Shown: positions 1-5,901, numbered from the stretch's first letter. The stretch: DNA of 6,437 bases from Bacteroides sp. (GCA_014801595.1 JAAVDV010000026.1:39469-45905), one strand, 5' to 3'. Program-made: numbers and translations. The notes: generated by a model not told the origin, from the sequence alone.

Positions 1-236
1 CCCAACATTCCTGCTCCGAACAACCGAAGCACATCTTTAATCGGCACATGTTCGCGCGGAACAAAAAGGGAGGTGAGCCAGAACAGCAGCGCAGCTCCTC
101 CGACACGGAAATCCACCACCACAATCGGAGCTATCAATCCCGAAGCAAATACCATTTTTACAACAGGCGACATCAGTCCCCACATTATATTCGCCCCCAA
201 CATAGCCAGATGACCCTTCAATTTATAGCTATCCAT
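1..236 (-). CDS. EamA/DMT-family permease, N-terminal part (3' end beyond window)
   Basis: The minus strand from ATG at 236 encodes 78 complete residues and runs off the left edge. It begins MDSYKLKGHLAMLGANIMWG and carries two hydrophobic stretches, at about residues 9-30 and 35-57, joined by a short loop. A first helix of the form GANIMWGLMSPVVK (residues 14-27) is typical of EamA domains in the drug/metabolite transporter superfamily, which are usually inner-membrane proteins of about 300 residues with ten helices. The substrate cannot be told from this end; family members export amino acids, metabolites or drugs. The ATG is supported by a TAACTTTG -7 box about 31 bases upstream. The gene lies downstream of the acidic orphan at 341-703 on the same strand, with a 104-base gap and its own promoter signal, so it is probably transcribed separately. 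Confidence 0.85.
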   Translation of the reverse strand, partial: MDSYKLKGHLAMLGANIMWGLMSPVVKMVFASGLIAPIVVVDFRVGGAALLFWLTSLFVPREHVPIKDVLRLFGAGML

Positions 237-266
237 CGTAATTAATCAAATTGAAATTTCAACTTG

Positions 267-274
267 CAAAGTTA
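267..274 (-). promoter_or_regulatory. -7 box of the EamA permease gene
   Basis: The minus strand reads TAACTTTG, an exact match to the Bacteroidota -7 consensus TAnnTTTG, 31 bases before the ATG at 236. I see no clear TTG at the expected -33 spacing, so only the -7 half is called. Confidence 0.5.
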
Positions 275-340
275 GCTATAAAATCCGGGAATCCGGCATA
301 CCGCCATGGAAGATAGCAGCCCGGGAATTCTTATTCCTGA

Positions 341-703
341 TTACTCAGCGTATAAGTTTTCCTCCTTTTGCGGGATATAGCGGTCGACCAGCTCCGCGAT
401 TTTTTTCATGTCAGGTTTCTTGGCCGCATAGTCGGTCAGCAATCCGATCGGATAGAGATCAGGATCGGATGCCGATTGGAAATCGGCCGCATCCTCCGAA
501 TAATCGCCATCCTCGACGGCATCCTCTTCAATAGCGTAGTCGCTGAAAGCGATCGCGCTGTCGGCATCCTGTCGTCTTTCGATACTTACCAACAGAGTGG
601 TCGGGATTATACTCAGTTGTGGGTCAGCGCCCCAATAGCCGGGGTTATCGATAACTTCTGCCACGGTTTTGGCAATAACGTCAGTGAGTTCTTTTCTTGT
701 CAT
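341..703 (-). CDS. small acidic orphan protein, 120 aa
   Basis: I do not recognise this family. The protein starts MTRKELTDVIAKTVAEVIDN, which looks like an amphipathic helix, and has a short hydrophobic patch near residues 32-40. Its middle is a very acidic, alanine- and serine-rich linker (about residues 58-82: EEDAVEDGDYSEDAADFQ and onward). It ends in a charged helix-like part (about residues 90-120). No signal peptide or membrane segment is visible, so it is probably cytosolic. The acidic linker would suit a DNA mimic, a chaperone-like partner or a flexible tether, but that is only inference. The ATG at 703 is the only good start; its leader is AT-rich without a Shine-Dalgarno site. It lies 119 bases downstream of the truncated rhuM at 823-1062 on the same strand, so the rhuM promoter could transcribe it. 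Plus-strand frame 368-757 overlaps it and is treated as its shadow. Confidence 0.6.
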   Translation of the reverse strand: MTRKELTDVIAKTVAEVIDNPGYWGADPQLSIIPTTLLVSIERRQDADSAIAFSDYAIEEDAVEDGDYSEDAADFQSASDPDLYPIGLLTDYAAKKPDMKKIAELVDRYIPQKEENLYAE

Positions 704-740
704 AACTATAATATGTTTTTGATATTACAACACTTGATGA

Positions 741-767
741 CGCAGGATGGTTCCTGACAATCCTGCG
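741..767. repeat. 8-bp inverted repeat between rhuM remnant and acidic orphan
   Basis: CGCAGGAT (741-748) and ATCCTGCG (760-767) are perfect inverted copies separated by 11 bases. The hairpin sits between the end of the rhuM homology (about 796) and the start of the acidic orphan (703). No T-run follows on either strand, so an intrinsic terminator is unlikely. It could be an operator, a leader hairpin or a scar at the rhuM breakpoint. Confidence 0.45.
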
Positions 768-795
768 AGCCGGGACAGCCGTAAGCCGCGAAATG

Positions 796-1062
796 AATAT
801 AGAATGGAATCTCACGCGTAACCTACCTGTTACCCTCTTTACGAACCTGTCGGAAATTCCGCCAAGTTGATTCTTCATCAAGCTCCCTGTCTTCATAAAA
901 ATGCTTGATATGCTCAACCACATTACTTCGGGATGACGGATAAAGTTCAGCCATCTGCTGCTGCGAAAGCCACACAGTCTCACCCGTAAACTTCACCTCG
1001 ATATGGGTTTCACCATCTTCGCTCTGGTATATGATTATTTGGTTGTTATCGTCCATTGACAT
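796..1062 (-). pseudogene. rhuM: RhuM-family protein, 5' remnant with in-frame stop (copy 1)
   Basis: From ATG at 1062 the frame encodes 79 residues with clear RhuM (virulence RhuM, PF13310) N-terminal features: IIIYQSEDGETHIEVKF, then VWLSQQQMAELYPSSRSNVV and HIKHFYEDRELDEESTWRNF, ending in RQVRKEGNR. RhuM proteins are normally over 300 residues. A TAG stop at 823-825 follows, but the same frame continues with VTREIPFY (822-799), which matches the next conserved RhuM block; homology then ends abruptly. So this is a gene with a nonsense codon plus loss of the 3' three quarters. The role of RhuM is not well established: it was first named from Salmonella SPI-3, and its N-terminal part looks like an HTH-type DNA-binding region, which is inference. 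ATG at 1056 (second Met) is an alternative start. The promoter upstream is intact. Confidence 0.8.
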
Positions 1063-1077
1063 TTAGTTTTTCATTTA

Positions 1078-1109
1078 CAAAATTAAACGATAATAGGCAA
1101 GTAAACAAA
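1078..1109 (-). promoter_or_regulatory. rhuM promoter, copy 1
   Basis: On the minus strand TTTG (1109-1106) is followed after 20 bases by TAATTTTG (1085-1078). These fit the Bacteroidota -33 and -7 elements at the usual spacing, 15 bases before the rhuM ATG at 1062. Both elements are conserved in copy 2. Confidence 0.7.
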
Positions 1110-1169
1110 TTTAGGGTCGGGTAAGTGTCTGAAAATAGGCAATTTTATTTTGCGGTGAAAGGATAGGAA

Positions 1170-1209
1170 AAGCGATTGACAAGTTTATTTATCTGCTTGT
1201 CAATCGCTT
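1170..1209. repeat. perfect 14-bp inverted repeat with 12-base loop (copy 1)
   Basis: AAGCGATTGACAAG (1170-1183) and CTTGTCAATCGCTT (1196-1209) are exact inverted copies around a 12-base loop, TTTATTTATCTG. The same stem occurs in copy 2 (5902-5941) with the loop TTTATTTCTTGA. It lies about 60 bases upstream of the rhuM -33 element. It could be a terminator (GTATTTT follows on the plus strand, TTTCC on the minus strand), an operator or a recombination site. Confidence 0.75.
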
Positions 1210-1434
1210 GTATTTTAATTATTTGGGACGTAGATTGCGCCTGATATCGGTTTTAATACTCCTCCTAGTTGAAGAAAGGAATAAGCACTATATTTTCAGC
1301 AAGTTGTCTTACTACCGTATAAATTAGGTAAGTAAATAAGGCGATAAAAGACGGTAAAACATGTCTGACGACTAACACGTTTCTTAAGTTTCACACATAA
1401 TCTGTTGATTATCTTTTGATTACTAAGCATAGTT

Positions 1435-1464
1435 AAAATAAGAAGATATTGTTCCGCTTATTTT
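1435..1464 (-). terminator. terminator-like hairpin after the DUF4143 ATPase
   Basis: AAAATAAG (1435-1442) pairs with CTTATTTT (1457-1464) across a 14-base loop, about 10 bases past the ATPase stop. In the minus-strand transcript the 3' arm ends in TTTT. The stem is AT-rich and weak, so termination is plausible but not certain. Confidence 0.4.
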
Positions 1465-1473
1465 GACATCCAA

Positions 1474-2937
1474 TTATACACCATAGAATGATTTACTTTG
1501 GTTTATAGTATTCTCACCAACGGTATAGGCATAGCAGGCTACAGGAATAAAATAGATTCTCTTTTCATTCAATCCTTTCCAGCCGGCTTCGCTAATTGTG
1601 GTTACCAATGCTTCGTTCAACTTATTGGATTCCATGAAATAATTTAGAGATTTCAAATCTCCCGGATTATTAAAGAATAGATTTGACCATTTGATTTCAA
1701 CTGCCCAGAAAGGCTTCTGGCGGCTAATGTCCAAACCAACCAAGTCCACCTCTCCTTGTTGTCTTCCTTGTCTCCAATTAGCATAGCGAAGTTCAGCGCT
1801 TTGACGTGGAAACCATTGTGAATATACGGCAGTCTCTACCATATCTCCAATTTCCGGACTTTGTTCGGTAAGAGGCTCGAAAAGCGCACATCTTAAAGAT
1901 GGATTGGTGAGGTAGATCTTGAACTGAGTTTCACGCTGATAACTTTTGGCAGTTTCATCTGTTCGCTTAACGACTCTTATCAGGAAAGCAGCCTCAAGAT
2001 AGTTTATATATTTCTTCAGGGTGTCTTTCTGAACACCCGACTCTTTCGATAACTTCTCGTAGGAGAATTGAGATCCTGAATGGTACGCGATCATCGTGAA
2101 CAGAGAGTTTAGTTCCTGAACATCATTTATACCGTATAGACTTGGCAAGTCCCTTAACAGAACCTTATCAATGATATCATGTCGAATAAACTGACCTGGG
2201 TTTTCGCTTATCTTATCCGAAAATACCACCTCCGGATATCCCCCAAAATTAATATAATCTATAAAGAGAGCATTTAGCCGATTGATATCAATCGTTGAGT
2301 ATATCTCACTCGTTCCAGACCCCCACGCGATTGTCTTGGGTAGCATAATATTGGCATAGCCCTTCAGATGCATGTACTCATAGAATGTAAGGGGCGGCAG
2401 ATTAAAATCTGTGAAACGTCCCGCCCCACTCTCATCACTTCGTCTTTTTAATTCGGCAGCCGCTGAACCTGAAGCTATGAACTTTATATTCCGGTAAGTG
2501 TCAACCATAGATTTAAGTTCAACTTCCCAATTTTTAAGATATTGAATCTCATCAAAGAATACATACAATGAATCTTTTGTAGGATCCTTTTCAAGAATTG
2601 AACATGCAATCCCGAATAACTGCTCAAGAAATATCTTATTATAAATTGGGGTTTCTACATTGATATAGATAATGTTTTGGGCGGCAATCCCCTCTTCTAT
2701 CATCCGCTGCATCGCGTGGTGCATCATAACAGTCTTACCAACACGACGTGGCCCCATCAATATCAATGCCCTCCTCGGATCCTTTGACATCACCAGAGGA
2801 AAGAATACTTTCATGTATTGACGTGGAGACATGGTCGAATAGTCATTGGATAACCGACCTTCGGTCCACCAAGGATTTTCAACTTTCATTCTGCCTATAA
2901 TCTGCTTTTCAAGCCACGGAGTATATTCCATATTCAT
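1474..2937 (-). CDS. AAA_14 / DUF4143 ATP-binding protein, 487 aa
   Basis: This is a complete AAA-type ATPase of the AAA_14/DUF4143 class, a group common in bacteria with mostly unknown roles. Walker A is GPRRVGKT at residues 62-69. Walker B is LYVFFDE at 124-130 and continues as DEIQ. A sensor-1-like FIASGSAA lies at 153-160, followed by GAGRFTDFNLPPL, where R174 could act as an arginine finger. A winged-helix-like segment follows at about 290-325 (SYEKLSKESGVQKDTLKKYI). The C-terminal part has GEVDLV (395-400) and AVEIKW (412-417), which fit the D...ExK layout of the PD-(D/E)xK nuclease fold, so the fold or even the active site may be kept. The length is slightly above the usual 370-450. 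ATG 2937 is chosen because a strong promoter ends only about 10 bases upstream; ATG 2931 is equally possible. It stands alone with its own promoter. No signal peptide or membrane segment is seen, so it should be cytosolic. Confidence 0.9.
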   Translation of the reverse strand: MNMEYTPWLEKQIIGRMKVENPWWTEGRLSNDYSTMSPRQYMKVFFPLVMSKDPRRALILMGPRRVGKTVMMHHAMQRMIEEGIAAQNIIYINVETPIYNKIFLEQLFGIACSILEKDPTKDSLYVFFDEIQYLKNWEVELKSMVDTYRNIKFIASGSAAAELKRRSDESGAGRFTDFNLPPLTFYEYMHLKGYANIMLPKTIAWGSGTSEIYSTIDINRLNALFIDYINFGGYPEVVFSDKISENPGQFIRHDIIDKVLLRDLPSLYGINDVQELNSLFTMIAYHSGSQFSYEKLSKESGVQKDTLKKYINYLEAAFLIRVVKRTDETAKSYQRETQFKIYLTNPSLRCALFEPLTEQSPEIGDMVETAVYSQWFPRQSAELRYANWRQGRQQGEVDLVGLDISRQKPFWAVEIKWSNLFFNNPGDLKSLNYFMESNKLNEALVTTISEAGWKGLNEKRIYFIPVACYAYTVGENTINQSKSFYGV

Positions 2938-2947
2938 AAATTTTATA

Positions 2948-2978
2948 CAAAGTTACAAATAAAGATCAAATAAGACAA
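2948..2978 (-). promoter_or_regulatory. promoter of the DUF4143 ATPase
   Basis: On the minus strand TTG (2978-2976) precedes TAACTTTG (2955-2948) with about 20 bases between, matching the Bacteroidota -33/-7 pattern. The predicted transcript start is only about 4-8 bases before ATG 2937, which suggests a leaderless or nearly leaderless mRNA. Confidence 0.65.
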
Positions 2979-3000
2979 GTTGAATCAACTTATTTTTACA

Positions 3001-3830
3001 TCAATGTTGTTTTAGCGTAATGTCATCATGTTCAGCTGCTAATTTTTACTTAAGGCAAAAATCTTAAGCGTTCATTTGTTACATACTCCTCTGTCAATGC
3101 CAATGCCAAAACCGTTTGAATCTGAGATGAGAGCTTCTGGGCATATAATCTAAATCGCCTACTTAATTCATCCAATACTTCCGGTTGAATTAAAGATTGC
3201 ATGGAAAGCCAAAATTCAACCTTATCTGGTCTGGTTCGTTCGCATATAAAAGGAGCTTTCCAATTATTCTTTCTCCAACCATTCATTATCTTTGCACTAC
3301 CACTTCCGGCTTTCTCCGCAGGGTCCAACATCATAAACATTTTTTGAATAGTGGGATTTCTACAGATGCTTTCTCCATCTTCAAAAAATTGTTCTTAAGA
3401 AATTAGCATAGTACCTGGATTAGAGAAGATATAAGTATCATTTTTGAATATAACCGTCAATGAGCCATCCGCCTTATAATCAGGATGCACACATAGATTC
3501 ACGAATACCTCTCTAATTGCCACATGAGCCGGAGAATGATCTATTCGCTGATTATCCTTCATACTAAACGGTTTTGGTAAGAAACTTTGTAAGCGTGTGA
3601 GTGTACGGAGATAAAACTGAAACAAATTCGCCTCTCAAGTACTATCCGGATAGATTCTGTCCATCCAAAGTTCAGTCTCATTGAGCGTTGTTTCATTTCT
3701 ATAATCTGGAAAGAAGTTCGGTAAACATTCATCGTCGGTAATTGCATCTGATTTTCCGACCTCAAAATACCGGCAACTGTGAAACCCTCTTCTCCAGATT
3801 TCTGCGTGGAAAGAAAAGCGGCATGACTTC
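3001..3830 (-). pseudogene. AlbA_2/RecG-like ATP-binding protein, degraded 3' part
   Basis: On the minus strand a broken gene can be followed through conserved blocks of the 'putative DNA-binding domain / RecG-like ATP-binding' family (AlbA_2 with HATPase_c_4). In order they are GEEGFTVAGIL (about 3795-3763), VGKSDAITDDECLPNFFPDY, ELWMDRIYPDST, NLFQFYLRTLTRLQSF, HSPAHVAIREVFVNLCVHPD, FSNPGTMLIS, EQFFEDGESICRNPTIQKMF and AEKAGSGSAKIMNGW. Lesions are a frameshift near 3760 (VAGIL is in another frame from VGKSD), a TGA at 3635-3637 where Trp is expected, and a TAA at 3395-3397 between IS and EQFF. A late frameshift plus stop lies near 3050, after which EHDDITLKQH in another frame ends at 3001. 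The N-terminal AlbA_2 domain is missing, cut off at the IS remnant. Such proteins are thought to be regulators or helicase-like ATPases of unclear role. This one cannot make a full protein. Confidence 0.8.
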
Positions 3831-4115
3831 CTAAAGGAGAAGACCGTTAACGAGATAACGGGGCGGACAATCTTTACTCATCAACGCTCACGTTCGGCCA
3901 TGACAAGTATCTCTCATTATCTCCCTTACCTATTCACTTTCGAAGAGGTGCCGGGTATGCCAAATGCAAACAATACCATCGAAGGGACATTCACCGATAT
4001 GAAAAAGAACCTGCATAATCATCCTGGAATGACAGCCGAGAATCGCAAACGGATGATAGATGGGGTTTTCTTGGCATATGCCAAATTGCATAATGGAAAA
4101 GGAGGTGCGAACTAA
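3807..4115 (+). mobile_element. C-terminal remnant of an IS256/IS1249-like transposase
   Basis: On the plus strand the frame through ATG 3900 continues upstream without a stop to about 3783. It reads WKEKRHDFLKEKTVNEITGR, then TIFTHQRSRSAM, LPYLFTFEEVPGMPNANNTI and EGTFTDMKKNLHNHPGMTAE, and ends at 4115 in HNGKGGAN. Transposases of the IS256/MULE-like IS1249 group share this C-terminal pattern (FTH.RLRSA, LPYLFT, PN..N..EG.F..LK..L..H.G). The Glu in NNTIEGTF is the likely third catalytic acid of the DDE triad. The N-terminal three quarters and both terminal inverted repeats are absent, so it is an inactive relic. It runs against the surrounding genes and abuts the AlbA_2 pseudogene. The junction lies somewhere in about 3800-3830, where both readings overlap. 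Confidence 0.75.
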
Positions 4116-4125
4116 TCGCACCTCC
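4101..4125 (-). terminator. 10-bp perfect hairpin at the end of the IS remnant
   Basis: GGAGGTGCGA (4101-4110) and TCGCACCTCC (4116-4125) pair perfectly around a 5-base loop, ACTAA, which contains the transposase stop. An outer pair, TGCATAATG (4087-4095) with CATTATGCA (4134-4142), extends the structure. On the minus strand the stem is followed by TTTTCC, so it fits an intrinsic terminator for the gene at 4213-4635, about 90 bases past its stop. On the plus strand no T-run follows. Confidence 0.6.
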
Positions 4126-4212
4126 CAAAACTGCATTATGCATATTGGATGGCTATATTCCTGGCGAAGTTGCTCCCCAGCAGAGCTTCATTTTTGTTTA
4201 GCCTCTTTCTTC

Positions 4213-4635
4213 TCACTCCACTTTCTTAATATAAAGATATTTCGGATATCTTCCCAGCACACAAAGTGTCACCGGACAAATCCAGATTCGCTTTAAGCGA
4301 AAACCATCGATGTCGGTTACGTCATAATGGGAGCCACCGGTAAGAGATTTGTCAAGTTGACGAAGTTCGGTATGCCCATCTATCTGAAGCGGTGTCTCGG
4401 AGGGTACGACATGGAGAGTAACACGGTGACTACCCTCTGTGTCGAAGAAGGATAGGAGATCATCGGAGCCGGCCACCATCTCAAGGTTGGCTCGATTGCC
4501 GCTCCAAGGCATGTCGATATACCACCTATCGTCCGGATCCTGAACGAATGTGAGCGTGTACTCTCCTCTTCCATTGCTGAGAATACCCTTTACGAAGTGA
4601 TGGATTGCACGGAAATTATTGATAAAATCTATCAT
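4213..4635 (-). CDS. orphan protein, 140 aa (possibly DUF6717-like)
   Basis: The protein begins MIDFINNFRAIHHFVKGILS. Its core looks rich in beta strands: YTLTFVQDPDDRWYIDMPW, then NLEMVAGSDDLLSFF, HRVTLHVVPSE and GFRLKRIWICPVTLCVLGRY, ending in PKYLYIKKVE. The pattern 'D.RWY.D.P....A..EMV.G.D.LL' followed by a strand with VTL is reminiscent of small DUF6717-type proteins, but this is a memory-based guess. No signal peptide, membrane helix or catalytic motif is evident. The ATG at 4635 fits a leader of about 35 bases after a -7 box at 4676-4683. It lies 97 bases downstream of the 299-aa orphan, on the same strand. A strong hairpin follows it at 4101-4125. Its job cannot be inferred from context. 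Confidence 0.7.
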   Translation of the reverse strand: MIDFINNFRAIHHFVKGILSNGRGEYTLTFVQDPDDRWYIDMPWSGNRANLEMVAGSDDLLSFFDTEGSHRVTLHVVPSETPLQIDGHTELRQLDKSLTGGSHYDVTDIDGFRLKRIWICPVTLCVLGRYPKYLYIKKVE

Positions 4636-4675
4636 AGTTGTGTTTATTTAGAGGTTTATAATTTTGTTTACGATG

Positions 4676-4683
4676 CAAAATTA
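4676..4683 (-). promoter_or_regulatory. -7 box of the 140-aa orphan
   Basis: The minus strand reads TAATTTTG, matching TAnnTTTG, 40 bases before ATG 4635. The nearest TTG upstream (4701-4699) is only 15 bases away, which is short for a -33 element, so the call rests on the -7 box. Confidence 0.45.
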
Positions 4684-4710
4684 CAAAATTCAGCACCCCA
4701 ATGATAGAGT

Positions 4711-4730
4711 AAAAAATTTCTGCAAAATTT
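4711..4730 (-). terminator. weak AT-only hairpin after the 299-aa orphan
   Basis: On the minus strand AAATTT, a 5-base loop and AAATTT are followed by three more Ts, directly after the stop at 4733. With only six A-T pairs it is a weak candidate terminator. Confidence 0.25.
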
Positions 4731-4732
4731 AC

Positions 4733-5632
4733 TTACAGAAATAACTCCATGGCAAACGGAATTCTGGTTCCGGCAAAATCTCGCATCAGCTTGTCGAACG
4801 TAGCATTGTTTTCCTGACTACATTCTCCCTCACGATCAACATCGGGTAGACGCCCGCACACACTCAGCACCGACAATCCGAAATTTCTTTCCGCCTGAGT
4901 GTATCGTCCCTTACGTGCGACGCTATGGTTTATAGGCAGATAGTCAAGAAGTGTTTTTACCATATAGTAGTCCAAGGCGCGGATCTTATCGCGTGCGCTA
5001 CCCTGATCGAAATCATTAACAAACTTATAATCCGACAACCTTTCACGATTGACTGACTCAAACATCCGCCTGAGAAAAGCTCCATTGCTAATTTTAAAAT
5101 GCTTCCCTCCGACGTTGACATCCATTGTCACATCGGCCTCTGAACGCTCATTGAGACACTCCATCAATGCATCAAATTGCTCGCTACACGAGTAGCGCAG
5201 CTCTGAACGAAGGCCATAATAATATTTCAAAAACAAAATAAATTCAAATACCCCCTCCGGTTCGAGTCCTAAAGCGGTGATTGCCTCCTGCATTGGTTCA
5301 TGCTGAATGAATCGATCATAGTCGAGTTTCGTTCGGTTTAAAAATCGCTCTCGCTGATAATAGTATCCAATTTGCCATGATTCAAGTGGGATTGCATAGA
5401 TTTCCCAATCGATATTCTGCAATATATATGGCATTAGATATTTCACGCGGCTCACTGCCTGATCGCCTTCCTGCGGGAAGGCGATCCTTACTTGGCGAGA
5501 AAATTCCTCGACTGTCGCTGCCGAAAGCTCATCGAACCGAATCGGTCTCACATCTCTCCGAATGATATTATTGAAATAGATCGATGTCTCTTCTCTCGTG
5601 TCAATACCTTCATTTTTCTCTATCTCTTCCAT
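4733..5632 (-). CDS. orphan protein, 299 aa, downstream of rhuM leader
   Basis: I do not recognise this family. From ATG 5632 the protein starts MEEIEKNEGIDTREETSIYF and is mostly helical and charged, without signal peptide or membrane segments, so probably cytosolic. Notable parts are an aromatic stretch SWQIGYYYQRERF (85-97), FEFILFLKYYYGLRSELRYS (129-148), DVTMDVNVGGKHFKISNGAF (167-186), and a well-formed C-terminal block KGRYTQAERNFGLSVLSVCG (241-260) followed by NNATFDKLMRDFAG. The frame stays open up to a GTG at 5704, but that start lies inside the rhuM remnant in another frame, so ATG 5632, preceded by TAGGACAA (a weak AGGA), is preferred. The truncated rhuM frame ends 41 bases upstream, so transcription from the rhuM promoter at 5810-5841 is likely. 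A phage or mobile-element origin is possible but unproven. Confidence 0.75.
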   Translation of the reverse strand: MEEIEKNEGIDTREETSIYFNNIIRRDVRPIRFDELSAATVEEFSRQVRIAFPQEGDQAVSRVKYLMPYILQNIDWEIYAIPLESWQIGYYYQRERFLNRTKLDYDRFIQHEPMQEAITALGLEPEGVFEFILFLKYYYGLRSELRYSCSEQFDALMECLNERSEADVTMDVNVGGKHFKISNGAFLRRMFESVNRERLSDYKFVNDFDQGSARDKIRALDYYMVKTLLDYLPINHSVARKGRYTQAERNFGLSVLSVCGRLPDVDREGECSQENNATFDKLMRDFAGTRIPFAMELFL

Positions 5633-5673
5633 TTGTCCTATAAATAAACCTTGTTTTACACAATCTTGAAAAA

Positions 5674-5793
5674 CTAACCAGCCATCTGTTGCTGCGAAAG
5701 CCACACAGCCTCACCCGTAAACTTCACCTCGATATGGGTTTCGCCATCCTTGCTCTGATATATGATTATATGGTTGTTATTGTCCATTGCCAT
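5674..5793 (-). pseudogene. rhuM: RhuM-family protein, 5' remnant (copy 2), 39 codons
   Basis: From ATG 5793 the frame reads MAMDNNNHIIIYQSKDGETH, then IEVKFTGEAVWLSQQQMAG and a TAG at 5674-5676. Up to QQQMA it parallels copy 1 (MSMDDNNQIIIYQSEDGETH onward). Then homology stops exactly where the DNA repeat ends (about 5679), and two codons of new sequence lead to the stop. It is therefore a rhuM gene cut after codon 37-38 and joined to foreign DNA. The 39-residue product is unlikely to work as RhuM, but its translation could help ribosomes reach the 299-aa gene 41 bases downstream. Confidence 0.75.
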
Positions 5794-5809
5794 TTAGTTG
5801 TTTCATTTA

Positions 5810-5841
5810 CAAAATTACACGATAATAGGCAAGTAAACAAA
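5810..5841 (-). promoter_or_regulatory. rhuM promoter, copy 2
   Basis: On the minus strand TTTG (5841-5838) and TAATTTTG (5817-5810) are separated by 20 bases, the same as in copy 1. It starts 17 bases before the ATG at 5793 and is the best candidate promoter for the 299-aa orphan. Confidence 0.7.
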
Positions 5842-5901
5842 TTTTCGGCGGCGCAACCGTCTGACAATAGACAAGACTGTTTTGCGGTGAAAAGATAGAG
5901 A

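Larger units (their letters stand above)
948..1276. repeat. direct repeat copy 1: rhuM 5' end, promoter and upstream hairpin
   Basis: This stretch is repeated in the same orientation at 5679-6006, 4731 bases further on. The coding part (948-1062 versus 5679-5793) differs at about nine of 115 positions by my hand count. The non-coding part is less alike and has small indels, but keeps the promoter and a perfect 14-bp inverted repeat. Similarity starts sharply at CAGCCATCTG inside rhuM and fades at GTTGAAGA. Confidence 0.85.
1110..1473. other. gene-poor stretch between rhuM remnant and DUF4143 ATPase
   Basis: No coding frame is convincing in this AT-rich stretch. It holds the upstream part of direct repeat copy 1 with its 14-bp inverted repeat, and a terminator-like hairpin just after the ATPase. 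Between about 1277 and 1434 I see nothing identifiable. Confidence 0.6.

Noticed and set aside
1..236. Plus-strand open frame at 48-245
   Set aside because: It is opposite the EamA permease start, which has clear membrane helices and a promoter signal; the plus-strand product is His/Arg-rich and unlike a real protein.
368..757. Plus-strand open frame of 129 codons
   Set aside because: It lies opposite the acidic orphan, has no promoter and no recognisable family features; it follows from the codon bias of the minus-strand gene.
681..983. Minus-strand open frame of 100 codons over the rhuM remnant
   Set aside because: It is a shifted frame of rhuM; the RhuM blocks are all in the frame starting at 1062.
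3395..3637. TGA or TAA recoding (programmed readthrough) in the AlbA_2-like gene
   Set aside because: Two different stop codons, a frameshift near 3760 and a further broken tail point to decay; no selenocysteine-type context is needed to explain it.
5633..5704. Extended start of the 299-aa protein at GTG 5704
   Set aside because: These codons lie partly inside the rhuM repeat in a different frame and include the repeat junction, so the extension is accidental; ATG 5632 is better placed.
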